A stretch of 64,000 nucleotides of DNA from Thalassococcus arenae (GTDB taxonomy: Bacteria; Pseudomonadota; Alphaproteobacteria; Rhodobacterales; Rhodobacteraceae), in assembly GCF_019104745.1 (NCBI RefSeq), contig NZ_JAHRWL010000002.1:1-64000 (forward strand). Direction: 5' to 3'. The translations under genes were made by a program, and so were the position numbers. The stretch's first letter is position 1, and every line of letters begins with the position of its first letter. Positions 27,681 to 37,404 of the stretch are shown here, one piece after another. Under the pieces are notes generated by a model. The model was not told the origin of the DNA. It searched no databases and saw only the letters and a list, made by a program, of their open reading frames with translations.

Positions 27681-28273
27681 TTCGGGTCGCGGCGCTGACC
27701 GGTGCGGCGCTGGAGCGGGCGCTGGACGCGGTGGCCGCGCTGCGCATCGCGGTGTTTCGCGACTGGCCCTACCTGTATGACGGCGATCCGGACTATGAAC
27801 GACGCTATCTGCAATCCTACCGCGACAGCGCCGAGGCGGTGCTGATCGGCGCTTTTGACGGCGATCGCCTGGTTGGGGCCGCGACGGGCACGCCGATGGA
27901 GGATCACGCCGACGATTTCGCCGCGGCCTTCGATGGCACCGGCATCGACCTTAAAGACGTGTTCTACTGCGCCGAGTCGGTGCTGCTGCCGGGCTGGCGC
28001 GGGCAGGGCATCGGACACCGGTTCTTCGATCTGCGCGAGGCGCATGCCCGCGCGCTCGGTCGGCGGCGGACGGCGTTCTGCGCCGTGATCCGGCCCGCCG
28101 ATCATCCGCTGCGCCCCGCGGATTACGCATCGCTCGACCCGTTCTGGCGCAAGCGCGGCTATGCGCCTATGCCGGGCGTCGTCGCCGCGTTTCGGTGGAA
28201 GGACGTGGATCAGGCGGGTGAAACCGTGCACGACCTGCAATTCTGGATGCGCGATCTGGAGGACCCGGCATGA
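27677..28273 (+). CDS. GNAT family N-acetyltransferase
   Basis: A 198-aa protein starting at GTG (27677) that overlaps the previous stop by four bases. The GNAT core is visible: VLIGAFDGDRLVGAATGTPM (strands 2-4), VFYCAESVLLPGWRGQGIGHRFFDLREAHA (acetyl-CoA loop RGQGIG near residue 115), and WRKRGYAPMPGVVAAFRWKDVDQ. Substrate unknown. It overlaps the nitrilase-family gene by four bases, and these two often travel together, suggesting a joint role in small-molecule amide chemistry. Confidence 0.88.
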   Translation: MIRVAALTGAALERALDAVAALRIAVFRDWPYLYDGDPDYERRYLQSYRDSAEAVLIGAFDGDRLVGAATGTPMEDHADDFAAAFDGTGIDLKDVFYCAESVLLPGWRGQGIGHRFFDLREAHARALGRRRTAFCAVIRPADHPLRPADYASLDPFWRKRGYAPMPGVVAAFRWKDVDQAGETVHDLQFWMRDLEDPA

Positions 28274-29154
28274 AAGTGGCGGCGGCAGCTTACCCGATGG
28301 ATTTCTTCGACAACGAAGAGGCTTACCGGGAAAAGCTTACCGATTGGGTGAGCCGTGGGGCCGGCGAGGGCGCGCAGCTACTGGTGTTTCCCGAATACGG
28401 CGCGATGGAATTGGCAACCCTGGCAGGCGCCGATATCGCCGCCGATCTCGAAGCGTCGCTGCACGCCGTGTCCGAGCGGGTGCCGATGGCCGACGCGCTG
28501 CACGCGGACCTCGCCCGCCGCTTCGGCGTGCACATCCTTGCCGCGTCGGCGCCGGTTTTCGATCCGGCATTGGGCGTGCGCCCGGTCAACCGCGCGCGGC
28601 TTTTCGCTCCGTCCGGTGCGGTCGCGCAGCAGGACAAGCAGGTGATGACCCGGTTCGAGCGCGAGACATGGCATGTGCAGGGCGGTGGCGCGTTGCAGAT
28701 CTTCGACACCGCGCTGTGCCGGATCGGCGTGCTGATCTGCTACGACGCCGAGTTCCCGTTGTTGGGCCGGGCGCTGTCACAAGCCGATGTCATCCTCGTG
28801 CCATCCTGCACCGAGGCCCTGACCGGCTATTCCCGCGTTCGCATCGGGGCGATGGCGCGTGCTTTGGAAAATCAATGTGTTACGGTCATGTCTTCGACTG
28901 TCGGATCATGCCCGTGGTCGCCTGCCGTGGACACCAATACGGGCGCAGGCGGGGTTTACGGCCCGCCTGACCGGGGTTTCCCGGAAACGGGTATCCTGGC
29001 GCAGGGCAGCCGCGATGCGCCGGGCTGGACCTATGCAGAGATCGACCTTGCCGCGATTGCGCGGGTGCGCGCCGATGGCGGCGTGCTGAACAGGCGCGAC
29101 TGGGCCGATCAGCAGGGCCGTGACGGCGCCGCCGCACTTCGACGCCTGCGCTGA
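28270..29154 (+). CDS. Carbon-nitrogen hydrolase (nitrilase superfamily)
   Basis: A 294-aa cytoplasmic amidase of the nitrilase superfamily. The Glu-Lys-Cys triad is in place: Glu42 in FPEYGAME, Lys123 in DKQVMTRFE, Cys157 in GVLICYDAEFP. The protein is of the omega-amidase/N-carbamoylase size range, but the exact branch cannot be read from motifs. ATGA overlap with the upstream acetyltransferase. The downstream gap to infA has its own promoter-like sequence, so this is probably the last gene of the hisD-led transcript. Confidence 0.9.
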   Translation: MKVAAAAYPMDFFDNEEAYREKLTDWVSRGAGEGAQLLVFPEYGAMELATLAGADIAADLEASLHAVSERVPMADALHADLARRFGVHILAASAPVFDPALGVRPVNRARLFAPSGAVAQQDKQVMTRFERETWHVQGGGALQIFDTALCRIGVLICYDAEFPLLGRALSQADVILVPSCTEALTGYSRVRIGAMARALENQCVTVMSSTVGSCPWSPAVDTNTGAGGVYGPPDRGFPETGILAQGSRDAPGWTYAEIDLAAIARVRADGGVLNRRDWADQQGRDGAAALRRLR

Positions 29155-29162
29155 TTAGCCCC

Positions 29163-29191
29163 TTGAAAAACAGGCGTGATGGGCGCATATG
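29163..29191 (+). promoter_or_regulatory. Putative promoter of infA
   Basis: TTGAAA (29163-29168), 17-base spacer, CATATG (29186-29191); the -10 is only half consensus. A CGCCAT...ATGGCG stem lies just downstream (29193-29214) in the untranslated leader before the infA ribosome site GAAGGAGAG. Confidence 0.35.
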
Positions 29192-29236
29192 ACGCCATGC
29201 TCCGCGCAATGGCGGGGCGTGTATGAAGGAGAGACC

Positions 29237-29455
29237 ATGGCCAAGGAAGATACGCTCGAATTTCCCGGTGTCGTGAAGGAACTCCTGCCCAATGCGACGT
29301 TTCGGGTCGAGCTTGAGAATGGCCATGAGATCATCGCACATACGGCAGGAAAGATGCGCAAGAATCGCATCCGGGTTCTGGCTGGCGACAAGGTGCAAGT
29401 CGAGATGACGCCCTACGACCTGACGAAGGGCCGCATCAACTACCGCTTCAAGTAA
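29237..29455 (+). CDS. infA: Translation initiation factor IF-1
   Basis: A 72-aa single OB-fold protein: [20 protein letters not shown] at the start, [32 protein letters not shown] across the core, and [10 protein letters not shown] at the end, almost invariant in alphaproteobacteria. It binds the A-site of the 30S subunit during initiation. The ATG at 29237 is preceded by AAGGAG. Its placement between hisD-group genes and maf is the standard Rhodobacteraceae order. Confidence 0.98.
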   Translation: MAKEDTLEFPGVVKELLPNATFRVELENGHEIIAHTAGKMRKNRIRVLAGDKVQVEMTPYDLTKGRINYRFK

Positions 29456-29478
29456 GCGGGTCACACCGCAAAGACAGG

Positions 29479-29498
29479 CGCCGGGCCAACGCCCGGCG
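29479..29498 (+). terminator. Stem-loop after infA
   Basis: An 8-bp perfect GC stem CGCCGGGC-CAAC-GCCCGGCG followed by TTGTCGTGT. There is no true T-run, so it may only attenuate transcription into maf, whose start is 27 bases on. Confidence 0.45.
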
Positions 29499-29525
29499 TT
29501 GTCGTGTCAGAAGGGCCGACCCGGC

Positions 29526-30113
29526 ATGTCCCATCCCCGCCTGATTCTGGGCTCCGGCAGCCCGCGCCGCCGCGAATTGCTTGCGCAGCTGGGCGTGGTG
29601 GCCGACGACATCCGCCCGCCCGAGATCGACGAGGATCCGCGGCCCGGCGAATTGCCGAGGCCCTATTGCGTGCGGCTGGCGCGCGAAAAGGCGCAGGCCA
29701 TCGACGCCGCACCGGACGAGATCGTGTTGAGCGCCGACACCACCGTCGCGCTTGGCCGCCGCATCCTGGGCAAGCCGCAGGATGCCGACGAGGCGCGCGG
29801 TTTCCTGGCTGCGTTGTCGGGGCGGCGTCACCGGGTCGTGACCGCCATCGCGGTGCGTCGCGGCGACCGGATTTGGGAACGCGACGTCGTCAGCGCCGTC
29901 CGCGTCAAGCACCTGTCGCAACCGGAGATCGACGCCTACATCGCCAGCGACGACTGGCGCGGAAAGGCGGGCGGCTATGCCATCCAAGGACCGGCCGGAG
30001 CGTTCATTCCGTGGATCAGCGGATCGTTCACCGCCATCGTCGGGCTGCCCCTGGCCGAGACGGCGAATCTGCTTCTCGCCGCCGGATATCCGCTCTACAA
30101 CGCCGCCCCATGA
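29526..30113 (+). CDS. maf: Maf-like nucleoside triphosphate pyrophosphatase
   Basis: A 195-aa protein that hydrolyses non-canonical or modified nucleoside triphosphates (dTTP/UTP/m7GTP group). It shows the family P-loop-like start [20 protein letters not shown], then [18 protein letters not shown] with the catalytic Asp, the [12 protein letters not shown] strand and [17 protein letters not shown] took the ATG at 29526; nine residues could be added but lack a ribosome site. ATGA overlap with the RNase gene. Confidence 0.93.
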   Translation: MSHPRLILGSGSPRRRELLAQLGVVADDIRPPEIDEDPRPGELPRPYCVRLAREKAQAIDAAPDEIVLSADTTVALGRRILGKPQDADEARGFLAALSGRRHRVVTAIAVRRGDRIWERDVVSAVRVKHLSQPEIDAYIASDDWRGKAGGYAIQGPAGAFIPWISGSFTAIVGLPLAETANLLLAAGYPLYNAAP

Positions 30114-31144
30114 AGGGACGCACGATTGCACTGGACCATCTTGGGGAACGCGAAGCCGCGGCGCTGATCGTCGACGGGCGGCTCGAGGATCTGTTTCTCG
30201 ATCCCGACGGACCCCGGCCCGGGTCGATCTACCGCGCCATCGCCGACCGGCCAGTCAAGGGCCAGGGCGGGATGTTCCTGCGTACCCCCGACGGCAACGC
30301 CTTTCTGCGCCAGGTCAAGGGTTTGGCGCCCGGTGATGCGGTGCTCGTGCAGGTCACTGGTTTCGCAGAGCCGGGCAAGGCGATCCCCGTCACCACGCGA
30401 CTGCTGTTCAAGTCGCGCCATGCCATCGTCACGCCCGGTGCGCCGGGGCTGAACGTGTCGCGCCAGATCCGCGAGGACGAGGCGAGAGACGCGCTGACCC
30501 TTCTGGCGCGCGAGACGGTCGGGTCGGCGCCTTTGCCGGACGGCGCGGGGCTGATCCTGCGTTCCGCCGCCGAGGCGGCCGATTCCGACGCGGTGGCCGA
30601 AGATATCGCCGCCATGGCGCGGCTGGCGATGCAGGTTCTGGCCGATACCGCGGGCGATGCCGAATTGCTGGTCGAGGGCGACGGCCCGCACGCGCTGGCC
30701 TGGCGCGACTGGACCGACCCGGCGGCGATCGACGACGGCGCGGGCGCCTTCGACCGTCACGGCGTGACCGAGGCCATCGACGCGCTGCGCCATGCCCGTG
30801 TCGATCTGGGCGGAACCGCGTCGATGTGGATCGAGCCGACCCGTGCTTTGGTGGCCGTCGACATCAATACCGGCGGCGACACCTCGCCCGCCGCGGGGCT
30901 CAAGGCCAACATCGCCGCGCTGCGCGACCTGCCGCGGCAATTGCGGCTGCGCGGCCTGGGCGGGCAGGTGCTGGTCGATCCCGCGCCGGTGCCGAAAAAG
31001 GACCGCCGCCAGCTCGAGCAGGTCTTGCGCGCCGCGCTCAAGCGCGACAGCGTCGAGACGGTGCTGACCGGCTGGACCCAGTTGGGCCTGATGGAACTGC
31101 AACGCAAGCGCGACCGCGCGCCCGTGACGGAGATGCTGACGTGA
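30110..31144 (+). CDS. Ribonuclease E/G family protein
   Basis: A 344-aa protein of the RNase E/G family, about the size of a catalytic core without the long C-terminal scaffold. The RNA-binding S1-like region carries [30 protein letters not shown], and the DNase I-like active centre reads [15 protein letters not shown] (metal-binding Asp, about residues 246-260). It lacks the full 5'-sensor and zinc-link CPxCxGxG block of RNase E, so it is likely the short alphaproteobacterial paralogue rather than the main degradosome enzyme. Its stop overlaps the yacG GTG start. Confidence 0.88.
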   Translation: MKGRTIALDHLGEREAAALIVDGRLEDLFLDPDGPRPGSIYRAIADRPVKGQGGMFLRTPDGNAFLRQVKGLAPGDAVLVQVTGFAEPGKAIPVTTRLLFKSRHAIVTPGAPGLNVSRQIREDEARDALTLLARETVGSAPLPDGAGLILRSAAEAADSDAVAEDIAAMARLAMQVLADTAGDAELLVEGDGPHALAWRDWTDPAAIDDGAGAFDRHGVTEAIDALRHARVDLGGTASMWIEPTRALVAVDINTGGDTSPAAGLKANIAALRDLPRQLRLRGLGGQVLVDPAPVPKKDRRQLEQVLRAALKRDSVETVLTGWTQLGLMELQRKRDRAPVTEMLT

Positions 31145-31332
31145 CCTGCCCGATCTGCCAACGCGCCTCGACAAGCGAATACCGCCCGTTCTGTTCGAAA
31201 CGCTGTGCCGATGTGGACCTGGCCAAGTGGATGACCGGCTCCTACGCCATCCCGTCACAGGATCCCGACGATGCCGACGCGGTGATCGAGGCGATGGAAG
31301 ACGCCTTGCAGCAACAGGACAAGCCACATTGA
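31141..31332 (+). CDS. yacG: DNA gyrase inhibitor YacG
   Basis: A 63-aa zinc protein with four Cys in CPIC (Cys3, Cys6) and CSKRC (Cys18, Cys22), followed by ADVDLAKWMTGSYAIP, the YacG signature. In E. coli YacG binds GyrB and inhibits gyrase. It starts at GTG overlapping the RNase stop (GTGA) and ends in TTGA, which also provides the TTG start of the next gene. Translation is therefore coupled on both sides. Confidence 0.93.
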   Translation: MTCPICQRASTSEYRPFCSKRCADVDLAKWMTGSYAIPSQDPDDADAVIEAMEDALQQQDKPH

Positions 31333-32588
31333 ACCCGATCGCCGACACGCCCGGCCTGCTGGACGCGATCCGCAGCCGCTTTGCCCATGTCGATGCCTGC
31401 CCCTTCACCGGCCCGCGGATTTTCTTCGAGAATGCCGGCGGCGCGCTGACGCTGAATTCGGTGGTCGATACCTCGGCGCGCTTCGCCGCCATCCCCGACA
31501 ACCAGGGCCGCGACAACCCGGCCTCACGGGCGCTGATGGACGTGATCGCCAAGGCCCGGGCCGACACGGCCACCCTGTTCAACGCACCCGAGGGCCAGAT
31601 CTTCGTCGGCGAAAGCGGCACCGAATTGCTGTTCCGCCTGGCGGCCGCCGCCTGTCTTGGAACGCCACAGGGCGTGGTGCTCAGCTCGACCGTCGAACAT
31701 CCCGCCTCGCGGTCTGCCGCCGCGCGGTGGGCGGGCGAGGCGGGCAAACGCCATGTGCTGATCCCGCATGACGACGCCACGGGCCGCGTCACGGCGCAGG
31801 ACTATGCCGCGCATGTGACACCAGACACGCGCGTGGCGACGATCCTGCACACCTCGCCCGTCACCGGCATGGGCAATGACGTGGCCGCCATCGCCGCCGC
31901 GATCCGCGCCGTGGCGCCCGCGTGTTTCATCCTGGTCGACGGCATCCAGCATGCCTGTCACGGCCGGATCGACGTCGCATCCTACGACATCGATGGCTAT
32001 GTCATCTCGCCCTACAAGGTGTTTTCCCGCCACGGCTATGGCGTGGCCTGGGTGTCCGACCGGCTGACGGCGCTGCCGCATGACACCTTGGTCGGCGGCC
32101 CGACGACGGGATGGGAACTGGGCACCCGCGACACCGGGTCCTACGCCACGATGTCCGACGTGGTGGCCTATTTCGACTGGCTGGGCGGGCAGGTGTCCGA
32201 TGCCGCCGACCCCCGCGCCCGGATCGAAGCGGCCGGCGCGGCCATCCACGCGCAGGAGGCGGACCTGGCACAGGCCATGATCCACGGCACCGGCAACCTG
32301 CCGGGCCTGGCCGAGATGCCGGGCGTCACCATCATCGGCGGCGCCGAGAATCCCGCGCGCGAGGGGCTGGTCAGCTTTTGGGTCGACGGACGGCCCGCGC
32401 CGGAGATCGTGGCCGGGCTGAACGATCACGGCATCCGCGTGCACACCCGCAAGGCCGACCACTATTCGGGCAACATCCTGACCCCGCTGGGTCAGGAGCA
32501 TTGCGTGCGGGTGTCGTTCTGCCACTACAATTCCCGGGCCGAGGTCGCGGCCTTCCTGTCGGCGATGCAGCGGCTGATCGCGGCTTGA
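31329..32588 (+). CDS. Class V aminotransferase-fold PLP enzyme
   Basis: A 419-aa PLP-dependent enzyme of the class V (cysteine desulfurase/isopenicillin epimerase-like) fold. It has FENAGGALTLNSVV at the N-terminus, LSSTVEHPASRSAA, the PLP ring-binding Asp-His pair in ILVDGIQHACHGRIDV, and the Schiff-base lysine at about residue 230 in VISPYKVFSRHGYG. There is no obvious catalytic Cys loop of an IscS type. The start is TTG at 31329, coupled to the yacG stop. It precedes the 5-oxoprolinase genes by 33 bases and may act in the same amino-acid pathway, which is inference. Confidence 0.87.
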   Translation: MNPIADTPGLLDAIRSRFAHVDACPFTGPRIFFENAGGALTLNSVVDTSARFAAIPDNQGRDNPASRALMDVIAKARADTATLFNAPEGQIFVGESGTELLFRLAAAACLGTPQGVVLSSTVEHPASRSAAARWAGEAGKRHVLIPHDDATGRVTAQDYAAHVTPDTRVATILHTSPVTGMGNDVAAIAAAIRAVAPACFILVDGIQHACHGRIDVASYDIDGYVISPYKVFSRHGYGVAWVSDRLTALPHDTLVGGPTTGWELGTRDTGSYATMSDVVAYFDWLGGQVSDAADPRARIEAAGAAIHAQEADLAQAMIHGTGNLPGLAEMPGVTIIGGAENPAREGLVSFWVDGRPAPEIVAGLNDHGIRVHTRKADHYSGNILTPLGQEHCVRVSFCHYNSRAEVAAFLSAMQRLIAA

Positions 32589-32621
32589 CGCCGGCCGGCG
32601 TTGCGGCACTGTAGCGCCGCG

Positions 32622-33347
32622 ATGATCCCGGGCTTTCCCATATTGCGCAACGCCGGCGCCGACGGGCTGCTGGTCAGCTTCGGCCCGGCCTTGTCGGAAC
32701 CGGCGAACCGCGCCGCCATCGCCTTTCGCGCCGCGATCGAGGGCGCAGGTTGGGACGGCGTGGCCGAAACCTCGTCGACGCTGGTCTCGGCCTATCTGCG
32801 CATGACGCCGAAGGCCGACCCCGATGCGCTCGAGGATCGGTTGTCCAGGCTGATGGCCAGCCGCGACTGGTTCGCCGAACCGCTGCCAGCGGGCCGCAGG
32901 CTGCACCGCATCCCCACCGTCTACGGCACCGACCTGGCCCCGCAGCTGGACGAGGCCGCGGGCCTGGCGGGCTGTGATGCGGATGCCGCCATCGCGGTGC
33001 TGTCCTCGGCGCGGTTGCGCGTCACGGCCCTGGGGTTCGCGCCCGGCCAGCCCTATCTGGGCGAACTGCCCGCGGCCTGGGACATCCCGCGCCAGCAGGG
33101 GCTGACGCCCACCGTGCCGACCGGCGCGCTGGTGCTGGCGATCCGGCAGATGGTGCTGTTCGCGACCCGGGCGCCCACCGGCTGGCGCCATGTGGGCCAG
33201 ACCGCCGCGCCGCTTTTTCGCCCCGGCCATGACCGCCCCTTCCTGCTGCGCCCCGGCGACGAGGTGGTCTTTCCCGCCGTGCCGCGCAACCGCTTCGATG
33301 ACCTGCAAGGCGACCCCGACGGCGGCTGCACGTGGGAGCCGCTATGA
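32622..33347 (+). CDS. pxpB: 5-oxoprolinase subunit PxpB
   Basis: A 241-aa protein of the KipI/PxpB family. The characteristic C-terminal stretch reads VTALGFAPGQPYLGELP, VPTGALVLAIRQMVLFATRAPTGWRHVGQT and RPGDEVVFPAV. Together with PxpC and PxpA it forms the ATP-dependent 5-oxoproline (pyroglutamate) hydrolase that clears this damaged glutamate product. The order pxpB-pxpC-pxpA with ATGA coupling between B and C supports the assignment over a sporulation KipI role, which is specific to Bacillus. Confidence 0.92.
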   Translation: MIPGFPILRNAGADGLLVSFGPALSEPANRAAIAFRAAIEGAGWDGVAETSSTLVSAYLRMTPKADPDALEDRLSRLMASRDWFAEPLPAGRRLHRIPTVYGTDLAPQLDEAAGLAGCDADAAIAVLSSARLRVTALGFAPGQPYLGELPAAWDIPRQQGLTPTVPTGALVLAIRQMVLFATRAPTGWRHVGQTAAPLFRPGHDRPFLLRPGDEVVFPAVPRNRFDDLQGDPDGGCTWEPL

Positions 33348-34354
33348 GCGCCGCGCTGATCGTCCACCGCGCCGGACCGGCCGTGACCGTGCAGGATTTG
33401 GGCCGCCCGGGCTGGATCGCCGAGGGGCTGTCGCGCGGCGGTGCGCTGGATGTGCTGGCGCTGCACGAGGGCGCTGCACTGCTGGGGCAGGGCGCGGATT
33501 GCGCGGCGTTGGAGATGGGCGGGACCGGCGGCACGTTCGAGGCGACGCAGGATTGCCGCATCGCGCTGACCGGTGCGCCGATGCGCGCCGCGCTGGACGG
33601 TCAGCGGCTGGCCTGGTGCGCATCGCACGCGATGCCGGCGGGCGCGCGGCTGGAAATCGGGCCCTGCGAGGCGGGGATGTACGGCTATCTGCATGTCGGT
33701 GGCGGCATCGCGACCAAGCCTTTCCTGAACTCGCGTTCGGCCCATCTGACGGCGCGGATCGGTGCGCCGGTTGCGGCGGGCGACCGGCTGCCCATCGGCG
33801 ACGACCGGGGCGGGCCCGTCGGGTTGACGCTGCCGATCGCGCCGCGCTTCGACGGCGGCACGCTGCGCGTTGTGCCCAGCTACCAGACGGGCCTATTCGC
33901 CGATGTCGAACGCACCCGCTTTGCCGAGACCGCATTCGTAAAGGACACGCGCGCCTCGCGCATGGGCGCGCGGCTCGATCCGCAGGGCGGGGGATTTCAC
34001 GCCGAGGGCGGGCTGTCGATCGTGTCCGACATCATCAGCCCCGGCGACATCCAGATGACCGGCGACGGCGCGCCCTACGTGCTGCTGGCCGAGTGTCAGA
34101 CCACCGGTGGCTATCCCCGGATCGGCACGGTGATCGCGCCCGACCTGCCGCGGGTGGTGCAGGCCCCGCCCGGCAGCGGGCTGCGCTTCCGCTTCGTCAC
34201 CCTGAACGAAGGCCGCGCGGCGGTGGCGCGGTTCCATGCCGATCTGGGGGGATTGCGTCGCAAGGCGCATCCGCTCTTGCGCGACCCGGCGTCGATCCCC
34301 GATCTTCTGGCCTATACGCTGATCGGCGGCGTCACCGCCGGCGACGATCTCTGA
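33344..34354 (+). CDS. pxpC: 5-oxoprolinase subunit PxpC
   Basis: A 336-aa protein of the biotin-dependent carboxyltransferase-like (KipA/PxpC) family: VQDLGRPGWIAEGLSRGGALD, the block YLHVGGGIATKPFLNSRSAH, and ECQTTGGYPRIGTVIAPDLPRVVQAPPG toward the C-terminus. It is the partner of PxpB; the complex activates 5-oxoproline before hydrolysis. It starts four bases before the pxpB stop. Eleven bases separate it from pxpA. Confidence 0.92.
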   Translation: MSAALIVHRAGPAVTVQDLGRPGWIAEGLSRGGALDVLALHEGAALLGQGADCAALEMGGTGGTFEATQDCRIALTGAPMRAALDGQRLAWCASHAMPAGARLEIGPCEAGMYGYLHVGGGIATKPFLNSRSAHLTARIGAPVAAGDRLPIGDDRGGPVGLTLPIAPRFDGGTLRVVPSYQTGLFADVERTRFAETAFVKDTRASRMGARLDPQGGGFHAEGGLSIVSDIISPGDIQMTGDGAPYVLLAECQTTGGYPRIGTVIAPDLPRVVQAPPGSGLRFRFVTLNEGRAAVARFHADLGGLRRKAHPLLRDPASIPDLLAYTLIGGVTAGDDL

Positions 34355-34365
34355 AAGGAACGACC

Positions 34366-35136
34366 ATGAGCGCACGCATCGACCTGAACGCCGATATGGG
34401 CGAAAGTTTCGGCCCCTGGGTGATGGGCCAGGACGCGGCGCTGCTCGAGGTGGTGACCTCGGCCAACATCGCCTGCGGCTTTCACGCCGGCGACCCCGAC
34501 GTCATGGCGGCGACGATGAAGACCGCCGTGGCGCGCGGCACCGGCATCGGCGCGCATCCAGGCTTTCCCGACCTTCAGGGCTTCGGGCGGCGGCGGATGC
34601 ACCTTCCGCCGGCCAGCCTGCGCGCGCTGGTGCAATACCAGCTGAGCGCGGCGATCGGCATGGCGCGGGTGGCGGGGGGCACGGTGCGGCATCTGAAGCT
34701 GCACGGTGCGCTGGCCAACATGGCATCCGAGGACGAGGCGATGGCGCGCACCTGCTACGAGGCCGCGCTGGCGGTGGATCCCGACATCATCGTCATGGTG
34801 CTGGCCGCCACAGCGCAACAGCGCGCGGTGGAAAGCCTGGGTTGCGCCTGGGCGGGCGAGATTTTCGCCGACCGCGCCTATAACGACGACGCCACCCTGG
34901 TCGACCGCAGCCTGCCCGGCGCGGTGATCCACGATCCCGACCACGCCGCCAGCCGCATCGTCGCGATGGTGCAGGAGGGCGCGATCATCGCCGAAAGCGG
35001 CGCGCGCATCCCGGCGGCGGTGGACACGATCTGCCTGCATGGCGACGGCGCCACGGCGCTGGCCATCGCGCGCGCCACCCGCGCGGCGCTGGAAGCCGCG
35101 GGAATCGCGCTCAAACCCTTTGACGGGCGGCGTTGA
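34366..35136 (+). CDS. pxpA: 5-oxoprolinase subunit PxpA (LamB/YcsF family)
   Basis: A 256-aa protein beginning MSARIDLNADMGESFGPW, with VTSANIACGFHAGDPDVMA and GIGAHPGFPDLQGFGRR, the metal-site motifs of the LamB/YcsF family, and KLHGALANMA and CLHGDGATA further on. It catalyses the ring-opening part of 5-oxoproline hydrolysis with PxpBC. GAAAGGAACG stands before the ATG. The gene ends three bases before the convergent znuA stop. Confidence 0.94.
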   Translation: MSARIDLNADMGESFGPWVMGQDAALLEVVTSANIACGFHAGDPDVMAATMKTAVARGTGIGAHPGFPDLQGFGRRRMHLPPASLRALVQYQLSAAIGMARVAGGTVRHLKLHGALANMASEDEAMARTCYEAALAVDPDIIVMVLAATAQQRAVESLGCAWAGEIFADRAYNDDATLVDRSLPGAVIHDPDHAASRIVAMVQEGAIIAESGARIPAAVDTICLHGDGATALAIARATRAALEAAGIALKPFDGRR

Positions 35137-35139
35137 GGG

Positions 35140-36099
35140 TCACTTGCACCCGGCGATGCGGGTCGCGAGGTCGCGGATCAGCGCAGGATAGAAACCCGGT
35201 CCGGGTTCCAGATGCGCGCCCAGCGGGTCCAGTTCGGCCACGGGCACGATCTGGCCTTCGGTCAGTGCGGCGATCAGCTTTGGGTTGGCCTGCGGTTCGG
35301 TGAACAGGCATGTGACCGCTTCTTCTGCCAGATGCGCGCGCAGTTCCGACAGACGCGCGGGCGAGGGCGGGGCGTCGTCGCTGGCGGACAGAGCACCGAT
35401 CACCGTCAGCCCCATCGCGTCCTCGTAATAGTGGTAGGCGTCGTGCAACACGACGAACCGCTTGTCCTGCGCCGCGTCCAGAGCCGCGCGCGCCTCGTCC
35501 CGGGCGGCTGACACGGCGGCGATCCCGGTTTCGGCATTGGCGCGGTAGGTGTCGGCATTTGCGGGGTCGAGCGCGGCCAGTTCGGCGGCGATCGCGCTCA
35601 GCCACAGCGCGGCGTTGTCCGGGTCCAGCCAGGCATGCGGATCGGCTGCGCCATGGGCGTGATCGTGATCGTCATGCGCTTTTTCGTCATGCCCGTGATC
35701 GTCGTGCCCGTGATCCTCGTGCCCGTGATCCTCGTGATCCGCGTCGATCTCGAAAACGGCGGTTTCGCGCGGCTCAAGGATCGTCACGCCAGCGATGGCG
35801 CTCAGGTCGAGCCGGCGGGCATCGGCCGGCAGCGCCGACACCGCGCGGTCCAGGCCGGGCATCAGATCGGCCCCCAGCCAGACCACCAGGTCGGCCTCGG
35901 ACAGGGCCTGCGCCTGCGACGGCCGCAGCGCGATATCGTGCGCCGAACCGCCTGGCTCGATCAGCCGGCCGGGCGCGCCGATGCCCTCCATCACTTGCGC
36001 CACGAGCGATTCGACCGGCAGCAGATCTGTCATCACCCTGGGCGATTCGGCCTTGAGCGGCAGGGCAAACAGGCAGAAAAGGACGGGCAGAACGCGCAT
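35140..36099 (-). CDS. znuA: Zinc ABC transporter, periplasmic binding protein ZnuA
   Basis: A 319-aa cluster A-I metal-binding protein. An N-terminal signal peptide (MRVLPVLFCLFALPLKAES) directs it to the periplasm. The three zinc-ligand histidines sit in PGGSAHDIALRPSQ, ADPHAWLDPDNA and VLHDAYHYYEDAMG. Between the first two lies a His/Asp-rich flexible loop (about residues 120-150, EDHGHEDHGHDDHGHDE-like), the mark of zinc rather than manganese specificity. It is divergent from zur-znuCB, with a shared operator between. GAGGTG stands just before the ATG. Confidence 0.96.
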   Translation of the reverse strand: MRVLPVLFCLFALPLKAESPRVMTDLLPVESLVAQVMEGIGAPGRLIEPGGSAHDIALRPSQAQALSEADLVVWLGADLMPGLDRAVSALPADARRLDLSAIAGVTILEPRETAVFEIDADHEDHGHEDHGHDDHGHDEKAHDDHDHAHGAADPHAWLDPDNAALWLSAIAAELAALDPANADTYRANAETGIAAVSAARDEARAALDAAQDKRFVVLHDAYHYYEDAMGLTVIGALSASDDAPPSPARLSELRAHLAEEAVTCLFTEPQANPKLIAALTEGQIVPVAELDPLGAHLEPGPGFYPALIRDLATRIAGCK

Positions 36100-36132
36100 G
36101 GCACACCTCGCTTGTCAACGAACCGGCCCGAG

Positions 36133-36158
36133 TGCTATAATGGATGATATAACATATC
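36133..36158. promoter_or_regulatory. Probable Zur operator in the znuA-zur gap
   Basis: TGCTATA (36133-36139), eight bases, TATAACA (36148-36154): an inverted repeat with one mismatch, overlapping the perfect GATAT-AAC-ATATC (36146-36158). It resembles known Zur boxes (TGTTATA...TATAACA) and lies in the 82-base divergent gap, so one site could repress both transcripts when zinc is plentiful. Confidence 0.65.
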
Positions 36159-36181
36159 AATAGAAAATCGAGGGGGCGGAG

Positions 36182-36663
36182 ATGAGCGAGATCACCGGGT
36201 TCGAAAAACACGATCACAGCGCCTGCATTTCGGGCAGCCTGGAAACCGTCGAGGCGGCCTGCGCCGAGCACGGACTGCAACTGACGCCGGTGCGACGGCG
36301 GGTGCTTGAGATCCTGCTGGCCGAACACCGGGCGATGGGGGCCTATGAGGTGCTGGACGTGCTGCGCGCCGAAGGTCTGGGCTCGCAACCGCCGGTGGCC
36401 TACCGGGCGCTGGACTTCCTGACCAAGAACGGCTTTGCCCACCGGATCGAGCGGCTGAACGCCTTTGTCGGCTGCGTGCATCCGGGGCTGGATCACACGC
36501 CGGCCTTCCTGATCTGCCGCGCCTGTTCGACGGTCGCCGAAGCGCCGGGATTTCGGGTGTCGCGGGCGGTGCGCAGCGCCGCCGAACCGCTGGAATTCGA
36601 AGTCGAACGCATGGTGATCGAAGCCGAGGGGCTGTGCCCGTCCTGCCGGGACAAAGCCGCGGC

Positions 36664-36667
<4 letters not shown>
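36182..36667 (+). CDS. zur: Fur family transcriptional regulator, Zur type
   Basis: A 161-aa Fur-family repressor. The winged-helix N-terminal domain reads LQLTPVRRRVLEILLAEHRAMGAYEVLDVLRAEG and PPVAYRALDFLTKNGFAHRIERLNAFVGC. The C-terminal dimerisation domain has HTPAFLICRACSTVAEA and ends with CPSC, giving the structural zinc site of two CxxC pairs. Its location in a znu locus identifies it as Zur. GAGGGGGCGGAG precedes the ATG; the stop overlaps znuC (ATGA). Confidence 0.94.

Positions 36668-37396
<729 letters not shown>

Positions 37397-37404
<8 letters not shown>

Noticed and set aside
36133-36158. Fur (iron) box instead of a Zur box
   Set aside because: The flanking genes are a zinc importer and its Zur-like regulator, and the TATAACA half is Zur-like.
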